A DNA stretch of 64,000 nt from Aotearoamyces nothofagi (GCA_015345905.1 JADDTR010000005.1:434001-498000); one strand, 5' to 3'; counted from the stretch's first letter, positions 12,301-24,877 are shown. The notes: a model not told the origin generated them from the sequence alone. A program made the numbers and translations.

Positions 12301-13808
12301 TCATTGCCTGATGTAGTAGTGCTCGCCGTGTTCCAAAACAGTAATCTCATCGCCGACTCTCAACGCACTTTCTTGAGAAATAGGCACCATCTGCATGCCC
12401 AAACAGCCAGTCTTGTCCCCTGCTCCTGCATCTACATTTCTGGTCCTCCGAAGGGTCCTGTCAGGCTCGCTGGCATGCCTGCCACCGGTAGTTTGGTTGG
12501 TATTTGGGAGTTTACAGCGCGCTGTCCGGCAACAGACGGCGTATTCATAAAAGCCAATCTTGACCCTCTTCCAGGTGTCTTCATCATAGGCTTCTGGGCC
12601 GGTGACTGAGAATTTCGGTTAGCAAGAAATATGGAATCGAGAGCACGGGAAATAAGGGTTCTTACCAATGATGTTCGCGCGGAATTGAGTAGCGGAGAGG
12701 CGAGGAGTACCCTTGGCTTTTGGCATTTGACGTTCTACGTCTCTAACGCTCGCAAGATTGATGAGGTGAAGAGGATACTGTGAAAGTCAGTGAGAGGATC
12801 TTGAGATAAGATGTATTCTAGACCCACAGCATCCTGGAAACCTGTCACCGGCTGGTATCCCAATTCCTCTTTCTTCGGGGCACATCTGTGCACTTCCCTC
12901 AATGCCTCCTTGTCCACCCGGAATAGGCCCAACTTATTGCTGATACCCAGATAATATCTCAATTCGTCCGGAATTTCCAATTCCAAGTTCAGCGCATTAA
13001 TTGTGTCTTTCCAGATTGTCATTTTCTCGTATCTGTATCCAGCCTTCTCGACCTGGACGGGTGTTGGGTCGAATGGCACGCGGAAGCTCTTCTCTGGCAC
13101 AGCACCTTTCAATCCTGCTCCCCATTGGGCCAACTTGCCCCTCCATCCAGCCTCTTGGTATGGAAAGCTAATTATCAAGACACCGCCACTCTCCACATCC
13201 TCGCAATGCGGCACGTAGCTCTCAGCACTCTGATCCGGAATCCACATCTCTGTCCTAACCTTTGCGAGTAACGGGAATTGTCGTTGAGTGATGAACTCCC
13301 ACTTGTGTGCCGCCTTCTCCTTCTCTGGGGTGTTTGCGGATACTGGGAACGGGCTTCTGAGTTGTGCAAAAGTGAACTGGCGGTCATATTCCATGCCAGT
13401 GGCAAGCACACTGGCCCTGTTCAACTCAACACCTCTGCAGCTCTTGACGGGGTATATCCACATGCTCTTCACTCGCCACCACTCTGCAGAAGTCTCCTCT
13501 GTGCTAGGTGGTCGGCCTTCGGAAAACTTTTTATCGAACTCGTTCGTCAGGTTGCTCTCAATCTTCATGCCCAGCTTCCTGCATCCTTGCGGCTGCTGAG
13601 CACGCAGCTTTGCAGCTTCGAGCTCGAAGAAGACGAGGGCGATGATGGGAGGGATGCATATCGTGAGGACTATGATGATGAAGGTCGAAGTTGGGATGCG
13701 TGACAATTGTTCCAGCAATTGTTCGGAGTAGGTCTTGTAGTAGGCTTCAAGAGCAGCCTTCGATTCTTCAAGCAGGCCTCGATAATGATCGATGCCAAGA
13801 CGAGACAT
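12301..13808 (-). CDS. Membrane-anchored MOSC-domain protein (mARC-like)
   Basis: Likely a molybdenum-cofactor protein of the MOSC/mARC family. The animal members reduce N-hydroxylated compounds with electrons from cytochrome b5 and its reductase. Three inferred exons (13808-12828, 12777-12666, 12605-12301) give 465 residues. A strong membrane helix occupies about residues 40-61 (STFIIIVLTICIPPIIALVF), so the domain is probably tethered to the outer mitochondrial or ER membrane. The MOSC N-terminal beta-barrel starts near WRVKSMWIYPVKSCRG, and the MOSC core carries QFRANIIVTG. Cys395 in ARCKLPNTNQTTG aligns with the cysteine that ligates molybdenum in mARC. A Met 28 codons upstream (13892) is also in frame, but MSRLGID gives a cleaner start. 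No oxidoreductase domain is fused, so reducing partners must come from elsewhere. The substrate is unknown. Confidence 0.85.
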
Positions 13809-14028
13809 GGCTGAAAAGTAGAGCTGGGAGGCACCAGGCGCGCAAGCGTCCAGGACTGCAATGCGAACACCAGCAGGCCTGCAACACAGCACACGACCGT
13901 GTCAGTCGTCAAGTGGAGGTCGGAGGCGTATTCTCAGGTGAGCGTCATAGAGGAAGAAATGAGTGTACGAAAGGTAAACAGAGAGAGAAGAAAAGGAAGG
14001 AGGGGGGAGGCGGGGACGTGAGAGAGTG

Positions 14029-14084
14029 TGTGAGTGCGAGTGAGTGTGTGTGAGAGAGAGAGAGAGAGGGAGAGAGAGAGAGAC
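14029..14084. repeat. (TG)n/(GA)n microsatellite
   Basis: GAGTG units pass into TGTG and then a long GA run with one GGG interruption. It sits about 220 bases upstream of the MOSC start, so it may lie in the promoter or 5' untranslated region of that gene. Confidence 0.85.
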
Positions 14085-14556
14085 AAGATTGTTCTTGCCG
14101 TAGTAGTGCACACATGCGGAAGGTGCATGCTAATATTATTATTGCGCATGTGGCCGCGCACCTGGATGGCGGACAGGCACACGCCGTGGCCACACACCCA
14201 CGGGGCAGACTGGGCTGCCGGGCCAGACTGGCACACCTGGGTTTCTGCCTTCTCGTCTCTGCGGGCTAGGCAGGATGTGGGCTCTCGTGGCGCCCCGTGT
14301 CGGGCTATTCTTGTCCGGAATACGTTGGCCGGCGGAGTTTGCTGCGCTGTGACTGGCCGGTGGCTGGGCTGCGAGTAGCCTGCGACGGGCCAGCGACTAC
14401 AGCGCCGGAGAGGCGAGGAGAGTGCAGTTCGCTGGGCAGCGGTGGGATTTGTGCATTTCCTGAGGTGCGAGGTGCGCGGAGTGAGGTGCGATACGGCAAG
14501 GCACAGGGGGTTCCTGGGCGGCCGGGTCCCTGTCTGGGCCTGTGTAGTGTAGTCAG

Positions 14557-14688
14557 TATAGCCAGTACAGTATACAGCCCAGTACAGTATACAGCCAGTA
14601 CAGTATGCAGCCAGTACAGTATACAGCCAGTACAGTATACAGCTAAGTATAGTATACAGTTAAGTATAGTATACAGTTAGTATAGTAC
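14557..14688. repeat. 16-17-nt GTAC-containing minisatellite, about 8 units
   Basis: About eight head-to-tail units of the form AGCCAGTACAGTATAC. The later units drift to AGTTAAGTATAGTATAC. Divergence increases to the right: left units keep CAGTACAG, right units have AAGTATAG. Every unit carries the ACAGTA or AGTATAC core seen singly elsewhere in the spacers. Confidence 0.85.
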
Positions 14689-14850
14689 AGTCACATGCAC
14701 AGTACTGTACAGTAAGGCATCCTACCCTGCCGGCCCTGCCTGGATGGACCACAGGGCAGTACTGTAGGGCTTGCTGTACCGTGCACCACTCTATACTTAC
14801 TGTACTGTACAGCCTGGCCCCGAGGCCGCCAGAAACAAAGAGGCTCAAGA

Positions 14851-14886
14851 GGACCCCTATGCGGACCCCTATGCGGACCCCTACCG
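14851..14886. repeat. 12-nt minisatellite, three units
   Basis: Three copies of GGACCCCTATGC, the third altered at its end. No gene is associated. Confidence 0.85.
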
Positions 14887-16780
14887 CAGCATGCGCTCTG
14901 TACGGGGGGCCAGAGATGCACCAGAGACGCTGCAGGGGTCCACCCAGATTCCGGGATTTGTGAGGGCGAAAGGCCGATCGGCCGGCTGGCCGTCCTGGCG
15001 CTTCCTTCGACGTGTCGCAGACTGCTTATTCCGTCGCTCAGGTCGCTCTATCATCTGTCCAGCCCTTGCTCAGCCAACCTCACCAAGCTCTACGGTATGC
15101 TATCCATTGATCCATCATCCAGCCAAGCTTCTGATGTATTGTACGTACTTGTACATTGATGCAGCTCACCAATCGGCCCACTACCTGCAAATAGAGCAGG
15201 GCAGTCTGGGGTAGCATCGCTTCTGGCTGGCTTATCAGTGCAGATACACCTGGTACGGATCCCTTAAAGAGCTTGTATGTATTGTATTGCAGTGTACAAG
15301 TACGGGTTCGAATACGCAAGTCGACGGGACAGCTCATCAGCTTCTCGCATGCTTAGTCAATTGGCCAATTGGTCAATGAACGACTTGGATACTTGGTCTG
15401 TTAAAGCAGGTTTAAATCCATAGACAGAACAGGGTTCTGAAAAATATGCGGGAGGCCTTTCTTCCAAGTGCACGTTCGCCCATCAGCCTACAGCCACTCT
15501 CGCCTTCATTCTCCCATCCTGGCCCAGAGAAGCAAGCGTGGAAGGCTGGAAATGCTTCCATCAGATCGACTGACAACTCCACCGCCATATCGCCAAGCGT
15601 GTTTCCCCCTCCATTCTCCGGGCCACGACAATCTACAATACATGTTAGTCGCTAGGAACAGACGGTTATCGTACGGTGCCACGGATGGTAGACATGCCGG
15701 GACACAGTAGCAGGAGACCTCCGATGCGAATACGCAGGAACACACGGTGCTTGATGACACGAGTCGTGAACAGATGTACCGGTACGTAGCCTGCTTTGAG
15801 ACCAAAAACAGGATTAAATGCGGGAATTCCAAGGTTAATAACCCAAATCCATGTCGGAGATGAGTACCGCCTCCCCTTCTGGAATCGAGACCTGCGACCA
15901 CTACTACATCTACATGCTTCGTCGAACATACCTGTGCCCAAGTGTCGCAGGTATCCGTACCCTGTACACCTCAAACAGCACACCTACCATTACAGACTTG
16001 CAGTACTGCTCAAAACACAAAGAAAGCCAATAGCAAGATATTTCTTTTCGGCCATCGGCTTGTGGTAACCCATGCTTCGAATAACAACCAAATTAAATAC
16101 CTTGGCACACCTGTTTGATCGTAAGGTGGCCAAGACCGACTGCAGCAAGTAAGAATCCACCTTGGTTCGCCTAGCCGCAGCTATGCGCATCTTGATCCTG
16201 TGACTCGATCCAAGGATTCAATGCCACCAGGTGCTAGATGTCGTGACATTCGCTGAGTTTTGGATACAAACATCTGTATTGTATGCAATTGACTGACGGT
16301 AGGTTTTGTTGGAGATCAGAGCCGCCTTTGCCATTACCACTACTAGAATATAACCCCAGAACAGCAGACAACTCCTCCATAATTGATGATGCGCCTTCGC
16401 TAACATACCTCCTCTGCTGGCATCGAACATTGAAAGTCGAAATGGAAGTCGCTTTCAATATCACTTTAGGTAAACTCGATATCCATTCACGAGCTCACGT
16501 AAGCAACATCTCCATTTCAAGACGCTTGAAGAGGTTTCATATCCATAAAGATATAACTAGTATCTGGGGTGCCTTGATTACAATGTGAATAGCCATCTAT
16601 GGGAGCATGCTCTAACCTCCCCGTTCATACCCGCGGGCATTGTCAACGGCAATGCGTAGCATTTTATGCTGCTGGGTTAATTAACCCATGTCCCATCACC
16701 AAAGCTCTTAGGGGGTATATTCTTCTACCAATCTTGTCAGTTATCCAGTAAAGCCTCCACCAAACCCGTCACCTATGCCA

Positions 16781-17555
16781 TTAGAGCTTTGCATTCACAC
16801 TAAGATCAATATTGACCTTTCCGTGCTCACAAATCGACATAACAGCACCGTCCGATTTGCGTCTCATGATGCCCTTAAGCGTTGCTACATAGACAAAGTC
16901 AGTACCATGTAAGTTTTTATTAGAGCCTAGAATGATATACCGAGCCTCTTTCCAGCATGCACGACCTCATTCTCGATGAGAACGACCTCACCCACAGGGA
17001 CAGGCCTGATATAGGTAACGTTCAACGTCCTACTAACGCCGACCGCTTCCCAGAATCCCGGTTTACTGATCGGAATTAAAGCAGTGCTTGTGCAGAAGTC
17101 AAAGATAGTTGCGGCACAACCGCCATGAAGGTTTCCAAGACTATTCGCATGCGTGGCATGGACTTCATACTCAAAAACTGTTTTCCCAACCGGTGCTGAG
17201 GAAGCTGAGATGAATTTTAGACCCTCTTCACTCAAATTCGCTCCCCACCCCTACTCTGTAGTCAGCAATGACGAAAATCCAACAGTCAAGAACCTTAGAA
17301 TGCGCTAGATTTGGACGATTTGTGTCGTCGCCCTGAGTCGGAGGAAGATCATGAGAACAAATAGATAAAAGGATCAGTTGCTGAGTGGTAAGAGTAAAGC
17401 AGCATCCTCGTCCGTATGGAAAGAAGACTGATGGGGTGGTGACTAACATCTGTCCGCGATCCTTTCGCCTTTCTATCTAAGAAAGCCTTGATGGTCTCGG
17501 CATAATCTCCGTCGTCCAGCACCCCAATAAGAGGTAGCTTTGTGTTAGGTGCCAT
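16781..17555 (-). CDS. Hotdog-fold (PaaI/ACOT13-like) thioesterase
   Basis: Probable acyl-CoA thioesterase, hydrolysing acyl-CoA to free acid and CoA. Three inferred exons (17555-17448, 17250-16941, 16884-16781) give 173 residues, normal for fungal single-hotdog proteins. The hotdog core runs from about residue 60. It contains the PaaI/ACOT13 active-site pattern NSLGNLHGGCAATIFD: the Asn/Gly turn, then HGG, then the acidic residue of the long helix. The strands TLNVTYIRPVPVGE and VLIENEVVHAGKRLG follow. No mitochondrial presequence or membrane helix is evident. The first intron is longer than usual here (197 nt) and its acceptor choice (agtag) is the weakest part of the model. The start lies 318 bases from SMC2 on the opposite strand, so the two genes share a promoter region. 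Confidence 0.85.
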
Positions 17556-17873
17556 CGAGACGTCTGCACGAATGTTTAACAAGACAATACAAGCCAAGAT
17601 TTCGCCTCAGATCGAGCTATAGAGTGCATATTATATGGATACCATTGATACAATTCGAGTTGTCTGTCGCTTATGCTATGGGTTAGTACATTACCGAGCG
17701 AGGCACAGTAATGGGGGGTCCTCGGTATCTTGATTGTAATCTGGATCTGATAATGCGTAAATGCCTCAGGTTGTAAAAAGCGCGTTATGTTTACAAACTC
17801 GCGTTTTGACGACTGTGAAAGATCGCAACGCTCAATTCTCATTATCTACGGCAACCAGAAGTAACCCGTTGCA
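17556..17873. promoter_or_regulatory. Shared divergent promoter, thioesterase / SMC2
   Basis: A 318-base spacer lies between two start codons on opposite strands and must hold both promoters. I see no certain cis-element. It ends in a GCAATG context at the SMC2 start. Confidence 0.5.
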
Positions 17874-20800
17874 ATGAGGGTCGTAGAAGTCATAATAGAC
17901 GTAAGCTTCTTGAAATACTAACATTTAAACTGTGCTGACTCCTTCTAGGGCTTTAAGTCGTACGCCGTACGAACAGTCATTTCAGGATGGTAAACAATGG
18001 CAACCAGCTCTCTTCTGTCTAGATACTGATCTTCTTACCTAGGGATGAGAGTTTTAATTCCATTACTGGATTGAACGGTAGTGGAAAATCCAACATTCTC
18101 GATGCAATATGCTTCGTTCTTGGTATCACGAATATGACAACTGTTAGGGCGCAGAATTTACAGGTATGCCCTAGCAGATCTACCTCATATATACGCATGC
18201 ATCTAACGAAGCCTCTTTAGGATCTAATCTACAAACGAGGACAAGCCGGAGTTACTAAAGCAAGTGTTACTATTGTGTTTGATAATAGAGATAAGAAGAA
18301 GTCGCCCATCGGGTTCGAGGAATATGCGCAGATCAGTGTAACGCGCCAGATAGTGCTCGGAGGAACCAGCAAATACCTTATTAATGGCCATCGAGCTCAG
18401 CAGCAGACTGTTCAGAACCTTTTTCAATCTGTTCAACTCAATATCAACAACCCCAACTTTCTCATTATGCAAGGTCGAATCACCAAAGTCCTAAACATGA
18501 AGCCAGTGGAGATCCTGGCGATGATTGAAGAGGCTGCTGGCACACGAATGTTTGAGGATCGACGAGACAAGGCGTTCAAAACCATGGCAAAAAAGGAGAT
18601 GAAGGTCCAAGAAATTACGGAACTGCTCAAGGACGAAATAGAGCCGAAGCTCGAGAAACTGCGAACTGAAAAAAGGGCCTTCTTGGACTTCCAGCAAACA
18701 CAGAATGATCTGGAGCGCCTGACGAGAGTAGTGGTTGCACATGATTATGTTAAGAATCAGGAGAAGTTAAAGCAATCGGCCAGCGACTTGGATAAGAAGA
18801 AGCAGCGCGCCAAAGACCTAGAGGAATCCGCGTCGAGGATGAAAAATGAGATTTCCAATCTAGAGGAAGATGTCCAAAGATTGAAGGCCCAGCGTGAGAA
18901 AGAGCTTCGGAAAGGCGGCAAGGCGCAGGCGCTTGAAAATGAAGTCAAGAAGCAATCCCACGAATTAATACGACTGGCAACAGTGACAGAGCTCAAGCGG
19001 TCAAGTATGGCTGAAGAACAAGAACGAAGAAAGTCGGTACAAAAGACAGTCGCAGAGCTCGAATCACAGCTAAGGCAAAAGACAAAAGTCTATGAGAAGC
19101 TTCAAGCACAATTTGACAAAGCAAAGGAAGATTTAGAAAAACTGGACAAGGAGGCAGAGACGAAAGAAGAGCTTTTGCAGACTTTACAGACGGGAGTAGC
19201 TTCAAAGGAAGGTCAAGAGAGTGGATACCAAGGACAACTACAAGATGCGCGCAACAGAGCTAGTGCGGCTTCTACAGAGCAAGAGCAAGCTAAGCTCAAG
19301 ATATCGCATCTCGAAAAGCGCATCAAGGAGGAAGAGCCACGTGCCAAAAAGGCTGAGGAGCAGAATGCAGGTCTGCTTGGTGATCTGGAAGGCTTGAAGA
19401 TCCAAGCGAGGAAGCTGGAAGGCAACCTAAACAAACTTGGTTTCGAAGCTGGCAAGGAAGACGATATGTATAAGCAAGAATCAATACTACAGCAGACCAT
19501 CAGAAAGCTACGAGAGCAGGCCGATGGGATGAAGCGGAAAGTTGCCAATATTGATTTTAACTATACGGATCCAACGCCGTCTTTTGATCGGTCAAAAGTC
19601 AAGGGATTGGTAGCGCAACTTTTTACGCTCGATAGTGACCACACCAACGCGGGAACGGCACTGGAGATCTGCGCAGGAGGTCGTTTATACAATGTCGTGG
19701 TGGATACAGAGGTTACGGGTACACAAATCCTCCAGAACGGCAAACTCAAGAAGCGGGTCACTATTATCCCGCTGAACAAAATTGCCGCATTCAGAGCTTC
19801 TGCAGAAAAGATCGGAGCTGCACAGAAAATCGCCCCTGGTAAAGTAGACCTAGCTTTGTCTCTTCTCGGCTACGACGATGAGGTTTCTACCGCGATGGAG
19901 TACGTATTCGGCAATACCTTGATCTGCGCCGATTCAGAAACTGCCAAGCGTGTCACATTCGACCCTGCAGTACGCATGAAGAGTATCACTCTCGAAGGCG
20001 ACTCATATGACCCTTCTGGTACATTGTCAGGAGGAAGTTCGCCCAACTCTAGCGGCGTCCTGGTGACTTTGCAGAAGCTTAACGAACTCATGCGGGAGTT
20101 GAAAGTGCAGGAGGGAACATTGGCCGAACTTCAAGGCACAATGGCTCGGGAAAAGAAGAAGCTTGACCAAGCCCGTAAAATAAAGCAAGAACTAGACTTG
20201 AAGAATCACGAGATTAAACTAGCAGAAGAGCAAATTGGTGGGAATTCGTCATCCTCAATTATTCAAGAAATTCAAAAGATGAAGGAAACTATCATCCAGC
20301 TTAAGAATGACCTCACGGGAGCTAAAAAGCGCCAGGACGAGGCTGCCAAGGATGTCAGGCGTATTGAAAAAGATATGAAGGATTTTGATAGCAATAAGGA
20401 CGGCAAGCTGGTCGAACTGCAAAGCTCTCTAGATGCGCTTAGGAAAACTCTTGCTGGGAACTCGGCGTCAGTAAAAGTTTTGCAGAAGGAGCTACAGGGT
20501 GCCCGCCTGGATTCGGAGCAAGTTGGTGGAGATCTTGCTACAGCTCAAGAGCATCTTCAGGAGTCGGAAGATACTCTCAAAGCGCAGAAGGAGGAAATTG
20601 CGGCACTTCTTTTAGATCATAAACAAATCAAGGTATATGAATTGTGTACAATCAGGTTTACTCATAACTAATGGTATTTAGGATTCGCATGATATAGCTC
20701 AAGCTCATCTTGATGACGAACGAGCAAAGCTAACAGGGTTTGATGATGAACTCCGATCGTTAGAAGAAGCCTCCCGCTCAAAGGCCTCGCGGATCACTGA

Positions 20801-21676
20801 AGAAGGCCTTGAGTTGCAGAAGCTTGGTCATCAAATCGAGAAATTTCACAAGGAGCAACAAGCAGCTGTTCAGACCGTCGCACACATGGAAAAGGAACAC
20901 GAGTGGATCGCGGATGAGAAAGACAACTTCGGCCGGTCTGGTACTCCCTACGATTTTAAGGGCCAAAACATCGCCGAATGCAAGTCGTCGCTACGCAATC
21001 TAACGGAGCGATTTCAAGGAATGAAGAAAAAGATCAACCCGAAGGTCATGAATATGATTGATAGTGTCGAGAAGAAGGAGGTTGCTCTAAAGAATATGAT
21101 GAAGACGGTCATCAGGGACAAGAAAAAGATTGAGGAAACTATCAGCAGTTTGGATGAATATAAGAAGAAGGCGCTGCAGGAGACTTGGGAGAAAGTCAAT
21201 GGCGACTTTGGTCAAATATTTGCAGAGCTACTGCCGGGAAGTTTTGCAAAGTTGGATCCACCTGAGAACAAGACGATAAACGAGGGGCTGGAGGTTAAAG
21301 TCTGCCTTGGCAAGGTATGGAAGCAGAGTTTAACGGAATTAAGTGGTGGACAACGGTATGTTTTATATTCCGTGAAATGCAAATAACACAAAGCTGACTT
21401 TGCATAACCAGATCTTTGATTGCACTATCCCTTATTATGGCCCTCCTGCAATTCAAGCCGGCACCAATGTACATCCTCGACGAAGTTGACGCTGCGCTGG
21501 ACCTGTCACACACGCAGAACATCGGACGGTTAATCAAAACAAGATTCAAGGGCAGCCAGTTCATCGTCGTCAGTCTGAAGGACGGCATGTTCCAGAACGC
21601 CAATCGGATCTTCCGGACGAGGTTCAGCGAAGGCACGAGTGTGGTGCAAGCGTTGACTGCAGCTGATTTCAAGTAA
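17874..21676 (+). CDS. SMC2: Condensin subunit SMC2
   Basis: ATPase subunit of condensin; with SMC4 it forms the ring that compacts mitotic chromosomes in the nucleus. Six inferred exons (17874-17900, 17949-17989, 18043-18163, 18221-20632, 20682-21355, 21412-21676) give 1179 residues, the usual SMC2 length. The N-terminus reads [18 protein letters not shown]. Walker A is GLNGSGKS at residues 32-39. Two long coiled coils flank a hinge starting near residue 520 ([12 protein letters not shown]). The ABC signature LSGGQR is at 1087-1092 and Walker B with the catalytic Glu ([12 protein letters not shown]) follows at about 1111-1122. The three short 5' exons hold only 63 codons but all of Walker A, so the start depends on them. 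The exon 5/6 junction falls inside the signature Arg codon. The gene is convergent with OLE1. SMC2 rather than SMC4 or cohesin is supported by the [15 protein letters not shown] segment and total length. Confidence 0.97.
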
Positions 21677-22806
21677 TTGGGTTTTTGTGTATGTGTATGT
21701 GGATAGTATGTCGTATTTGGAGTTGGGGATCGGGATAATGGTATGGACTAGCATAATGATTGCACGAAGGGGTTTCGTGTCCGGATGCACATAGATATGG
21801 TTTCATCATAGGAGAACATGAGGATTTTATGCTCGTTAATCAGCCGATCAGAGACTTCCAAAACTTACATGAAGATAACCCACCAGATGGAGCATGTAAG
21901 TATTTGACCTTGATCCGTGCGTAATATAACGCAACGTACAGCCCTCGGCTTGCTGTATTAAAGCCTTCATGAGCTGCTTCCATGTTGAAAACAAGCACTG
22001 CTCGTTCTCATCTTGGCTTCCCCTCCTGAACGTAGATTTGTTGAGCCGATCACATGTCATCCCGTACATTGTATTTAAAACAAAGCATGGCCCCGACTCC
22101 CCCCTGATAATAATTATGGGCCCTCCTTTCTCGTTGGGCAGCAGCTGGGTTAGTTGACGAGAAGGGGGCAGGTGGTTGACCCTGTATTGCAGTGGGTGGC
22201 CAGAAGTATTCGACCTGGTACGTGCCCGCCGAACCAATAGATCATGTAGACAATAAGACTGTACTGTATCTATCATCTCGTTATTGGTGGGGTGACGATC
22301 TGGGCTCGGCTGAGCTGGCTTTTTGTCTGCTAGCTATTCACCCGGACGCGCCGTGAAAGAAGCCCTATGATCACAGTATGGATGTGGGAGTTCGGGTGTA
22401 GTATGGTGAAAGCAAGTTTTGAGGAGTTGCTGCACTGGAATAGATAGCATATTTGTACGTTGGCGGACCACTTTCTCAGCTGCAAGTTTGGTTCTGAAAG
22501 GGTCATATTGAGCTCTAGAGAGCTGTTCTGCTATGGGTAAAGAGAGTATGTACTAGCCACTACGGGCCCATTCGCGTCGAACCGTCCAACGTAAAAGCTA
22601 TAATCTAATGCACAGGGAGTACACGAATCGAGTTAAATTCGAGAACCCATGAAGTCCCCCTCCACAAAAACGCCACCAATCTAAGCAACCGTCGCTCAAA
22701 AAACAAAGACGCAACGAGAATGTTCTCAATTTTTCTTGCCAAATATCCCCCTTCATCAACATCATTAAAGTAGCCAATCAGTGCCACTTCTTGAAGACCA
22801 TGCAGC
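21677..22806. other. Intergenic between convergent genes, 3' untranslated regions
   Basis: Both flanking genes end into this 1.1-kb spacer. No coding exon is recognised. It contains a 19-nt string, GGGAGTACACGAATCGAGT, at 22,615-22,633 that recurs exactly at 30,064-30,082. Confidence 0.6.
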
Positions 22807-24284
22807 TTAAGCAGCATCTGCCGAAGCGACAGGCTCTGCGATGCGGGTGACCTGGCTGCCGGCACGAATGATCTTCGCGCCAGCCGAGTCACTCACAAAG
22901 GAAATATCTTTGTTCTCCCGTTGGGCACGCTTCCAGATCTCAACCTCACAGCCGCCTCGGAGAACACCAACACGCATTGTAGACAACAAGTTGTGTGCAG
23001 CGTTTGAGTGGTTGTAAACACCTCCATTGAAGATGGCCGTCGCGTCTTTGCCAATGCCAGACGTTATCAAGGCCTTTCCACCTGGGTGATCCCTGATGAA
23101 GTCGGAGACATCATGGACAACGCCAGCAACAGCAATAAGGGCACGGCCATTCTTGGCCTCGGTTTGATAATCTTCCCAGTCGATGATCGGGAGCTGCTCC
23201 AGTGGGATACCCCAGTCGAGGGTCTGCCTCTTCTGGTCGAGCTTCTTCTGAAGTTGCTGGAGACGGCCCTTCTCAATCTCGTTGGATCTGAACTGCTTCA
23301 GGTCGTAGGCAAGGCCAAGCTGCTTCCAGATCCAGATCGACCACTTTGTTGGATCATATTGATGCCACTGGATAGCATTACGGTAATCCGAAGGGAACTC
23401 GTGGTGAAAGTTGTGGTATCCCTCGCCGAGAGTGACGAAAGCAGTAATGACGTGGTCACGTGGAGAGTTGCGGTCATCGAATGGCTGGTCACCTAGCCAA
23501 TGTGCCAATGAATTGACGCAGAAGGTGGCTTGCTGAACGATGAAGATTCTGAGGACACCAGCATAAACAAACCCTCCCCACCAATCACCCCATCCTAGGC
23601 CGCAAACAAGCATAGGGAAGACCATGCCCATGAAGATAACAGTCTTGATGTAGTTGCGGTGTTGCCAGACGACGACGGGATCGTCATTGAGATCAGAGAT
23701 ATCGGTACGTCCGATGCGCTTTGGGTTCTGCTTCATGACCATCCAGCCGACATGAGAGTATAATAGACCTTTGCGAACGGAGTATGGGTCTTTGTCAGTG
23801 TCGGTGTATCTGTGGTGGGCACGATGGTCTCTTGACCACCATCTGATCGAGCCTTCAACGGCGCCACCACCCACGGCAGCGAGGAAAATCTTCAGAGGTA
23901 GCCTGGCCGTGTACGAGGAGTGTGCCCAAAGCCGGTGATAACCTGTAGAATGTCAGACAGAAATTCTTCTTCAGTGAGGTGGAAGGCGTCGGCTTTCAAC
24001 GTACCAGCTGTGATACCGAGACCGGTCATGAAGTAATAGCAGAAAGCGAATATGCCGGTCTTCCACTGGAGAGGGGTCCAGTATGCTTGTACCATTCCAT
24101 AAAGCGGGACTCCAATAATGAGTGTGACATTGAGCCAGTTGATATGCTTGTACCAGTTGGTGCTGGTCATAGGCTCCTCGGTGATGTGGCGCTTCTTGGA
24201 ATCGGACTTCTTGCTACGGCTTTGCTCAGTCTCCTTGGCCATGCTCGACGGGGCCGTCGAGGCGTACTGTGGTGGAGAGGCCAT
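22807..24284 (-). CDS. OLE1: Stearoyl-CoA (delta-9) desaturase with cytochrome b5 domain
   Basis: ER-membrane desaturase that puts the first double bond into palmitoyl- and stearoyl-CoA, making palmitoleate and oleate. Two exons (24284-24005, 23942-22807) encode 471 residues. The three histidine boxes that hold the di-iron centre are present: HRLWAH at 96-101, HRAHH at 133-137 and HNFHH at 270-274. Hydrophobic segments lie near 51-68, 77-94, 194-212 and 215-235. A fused C-terminal cytochrome b5 domain carries the heme motif HPGG at 379-382 with a second candidate heme His near 405. This fusion is typical of fungal OLE1. The single 62-nt intron interrupts the codon just before box 1. The ATG sits in a strong context (CACCATGG) after a pyrimidine-rich leader, typical of a highly expressed fungal gene. 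The Lys/Arg-rich start faces the cytosol. Nothing is missing. Confidence 0.97.
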
Positions 24285-24626
24285 GGTGAAGAAGGCGATG
24301 TATGGATGAGAAAGAGATGTCGTGGGGATGAAAGAGCGGCAAGCTGGGAGGCAATTGATCTTTTATAACGGAGGGCCTGCAGAGCAAGAATGGCGGGAAG
24401 GCACTAGCGTGGGTCTCGGCGAAAGACGTGGGGCAGGAAAGAGAAGGGAGGAGGGCGTTTAGGATTTTGGGTGGGAAGATCTGAGCTTCTTGAATCGTCG
24501 CGATCGAATATCTGAAGGCAGTGGCACTACTGGAGCCCGCCAACGGCTGCCGGGGGTGGGGAGGTTGAGGGAGGGAGGGCGTGCCGAATGACGTTTGCAC
24601 CGGCCGTTGCGTTGGGACCAGACGGA

Positions 24627-24662
24627 CACGCCTGGCACGCCTGGCACGCCTGGCACGCCTGC
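24627..24662. repeat. 9-nt minisatellite (CACGCCTGG)4
   Basis: Four head-to-tail copies of CACGCCTGG; the last is altered at its final bases. Located about 340 bases upstream of the OLE1 start. Confidence 0.9.
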
Positions 24663-24844
24663 CCACAGGCTTATTTATAATTGATTACTGACTGATATCT
24701 GCACCCCTTCATGCACCGCGCTCTTGATAAAGCGTAATGGTGACTGGCATGGCATGGCATAGCATAGCAGACTGGAGCAGACTGGAACAGACTGGAGCAG
24801 ACTTGTCGCCAGAGTCGCAAGCCCAAGCAGAGCACAGGACGGGG

Positions 24845-24877
24845 TTGAGCAGAGGTTGAGCAGAGGTTGAGCAGAGG
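24845..24877. repeat. 11-nt minisatellite (TTGAGCAGAGG)3
   Basis: Three exact copies of TTGAGCAGAGG at 24845, 24856 and 24867. A looser GACTGGAGCA array lies just to the left (about 24768-24802) and a GGGCCAGGAC array to the right (about 24904-24952). Confidence 0.9.

Larger units (their letters stand above)
13809..16780. other. Gene-poor spacer with simple repeats
   Basis: This spacer separates the 5' end of the MOSC gene from the 3' end of the thioesterase gene. It holds GA/TG microsatellite, a 16-17-nt array and a 12-nt array, then ordinary sequence from about 15 to 16.8 kb. No gene, tRNA or transposon is recognised. A GGTTCGAA-like string at 15,304 lacks a cloverleaf. Confidence 0.55.

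Noticed and set aside
15295-15320. GGGTTCGAATACGC string resembling a tRNA T-loop
   Set aside because: No anticodon arm, D arm or acceptor stem pairs with it. No tRNA is supported in the window.
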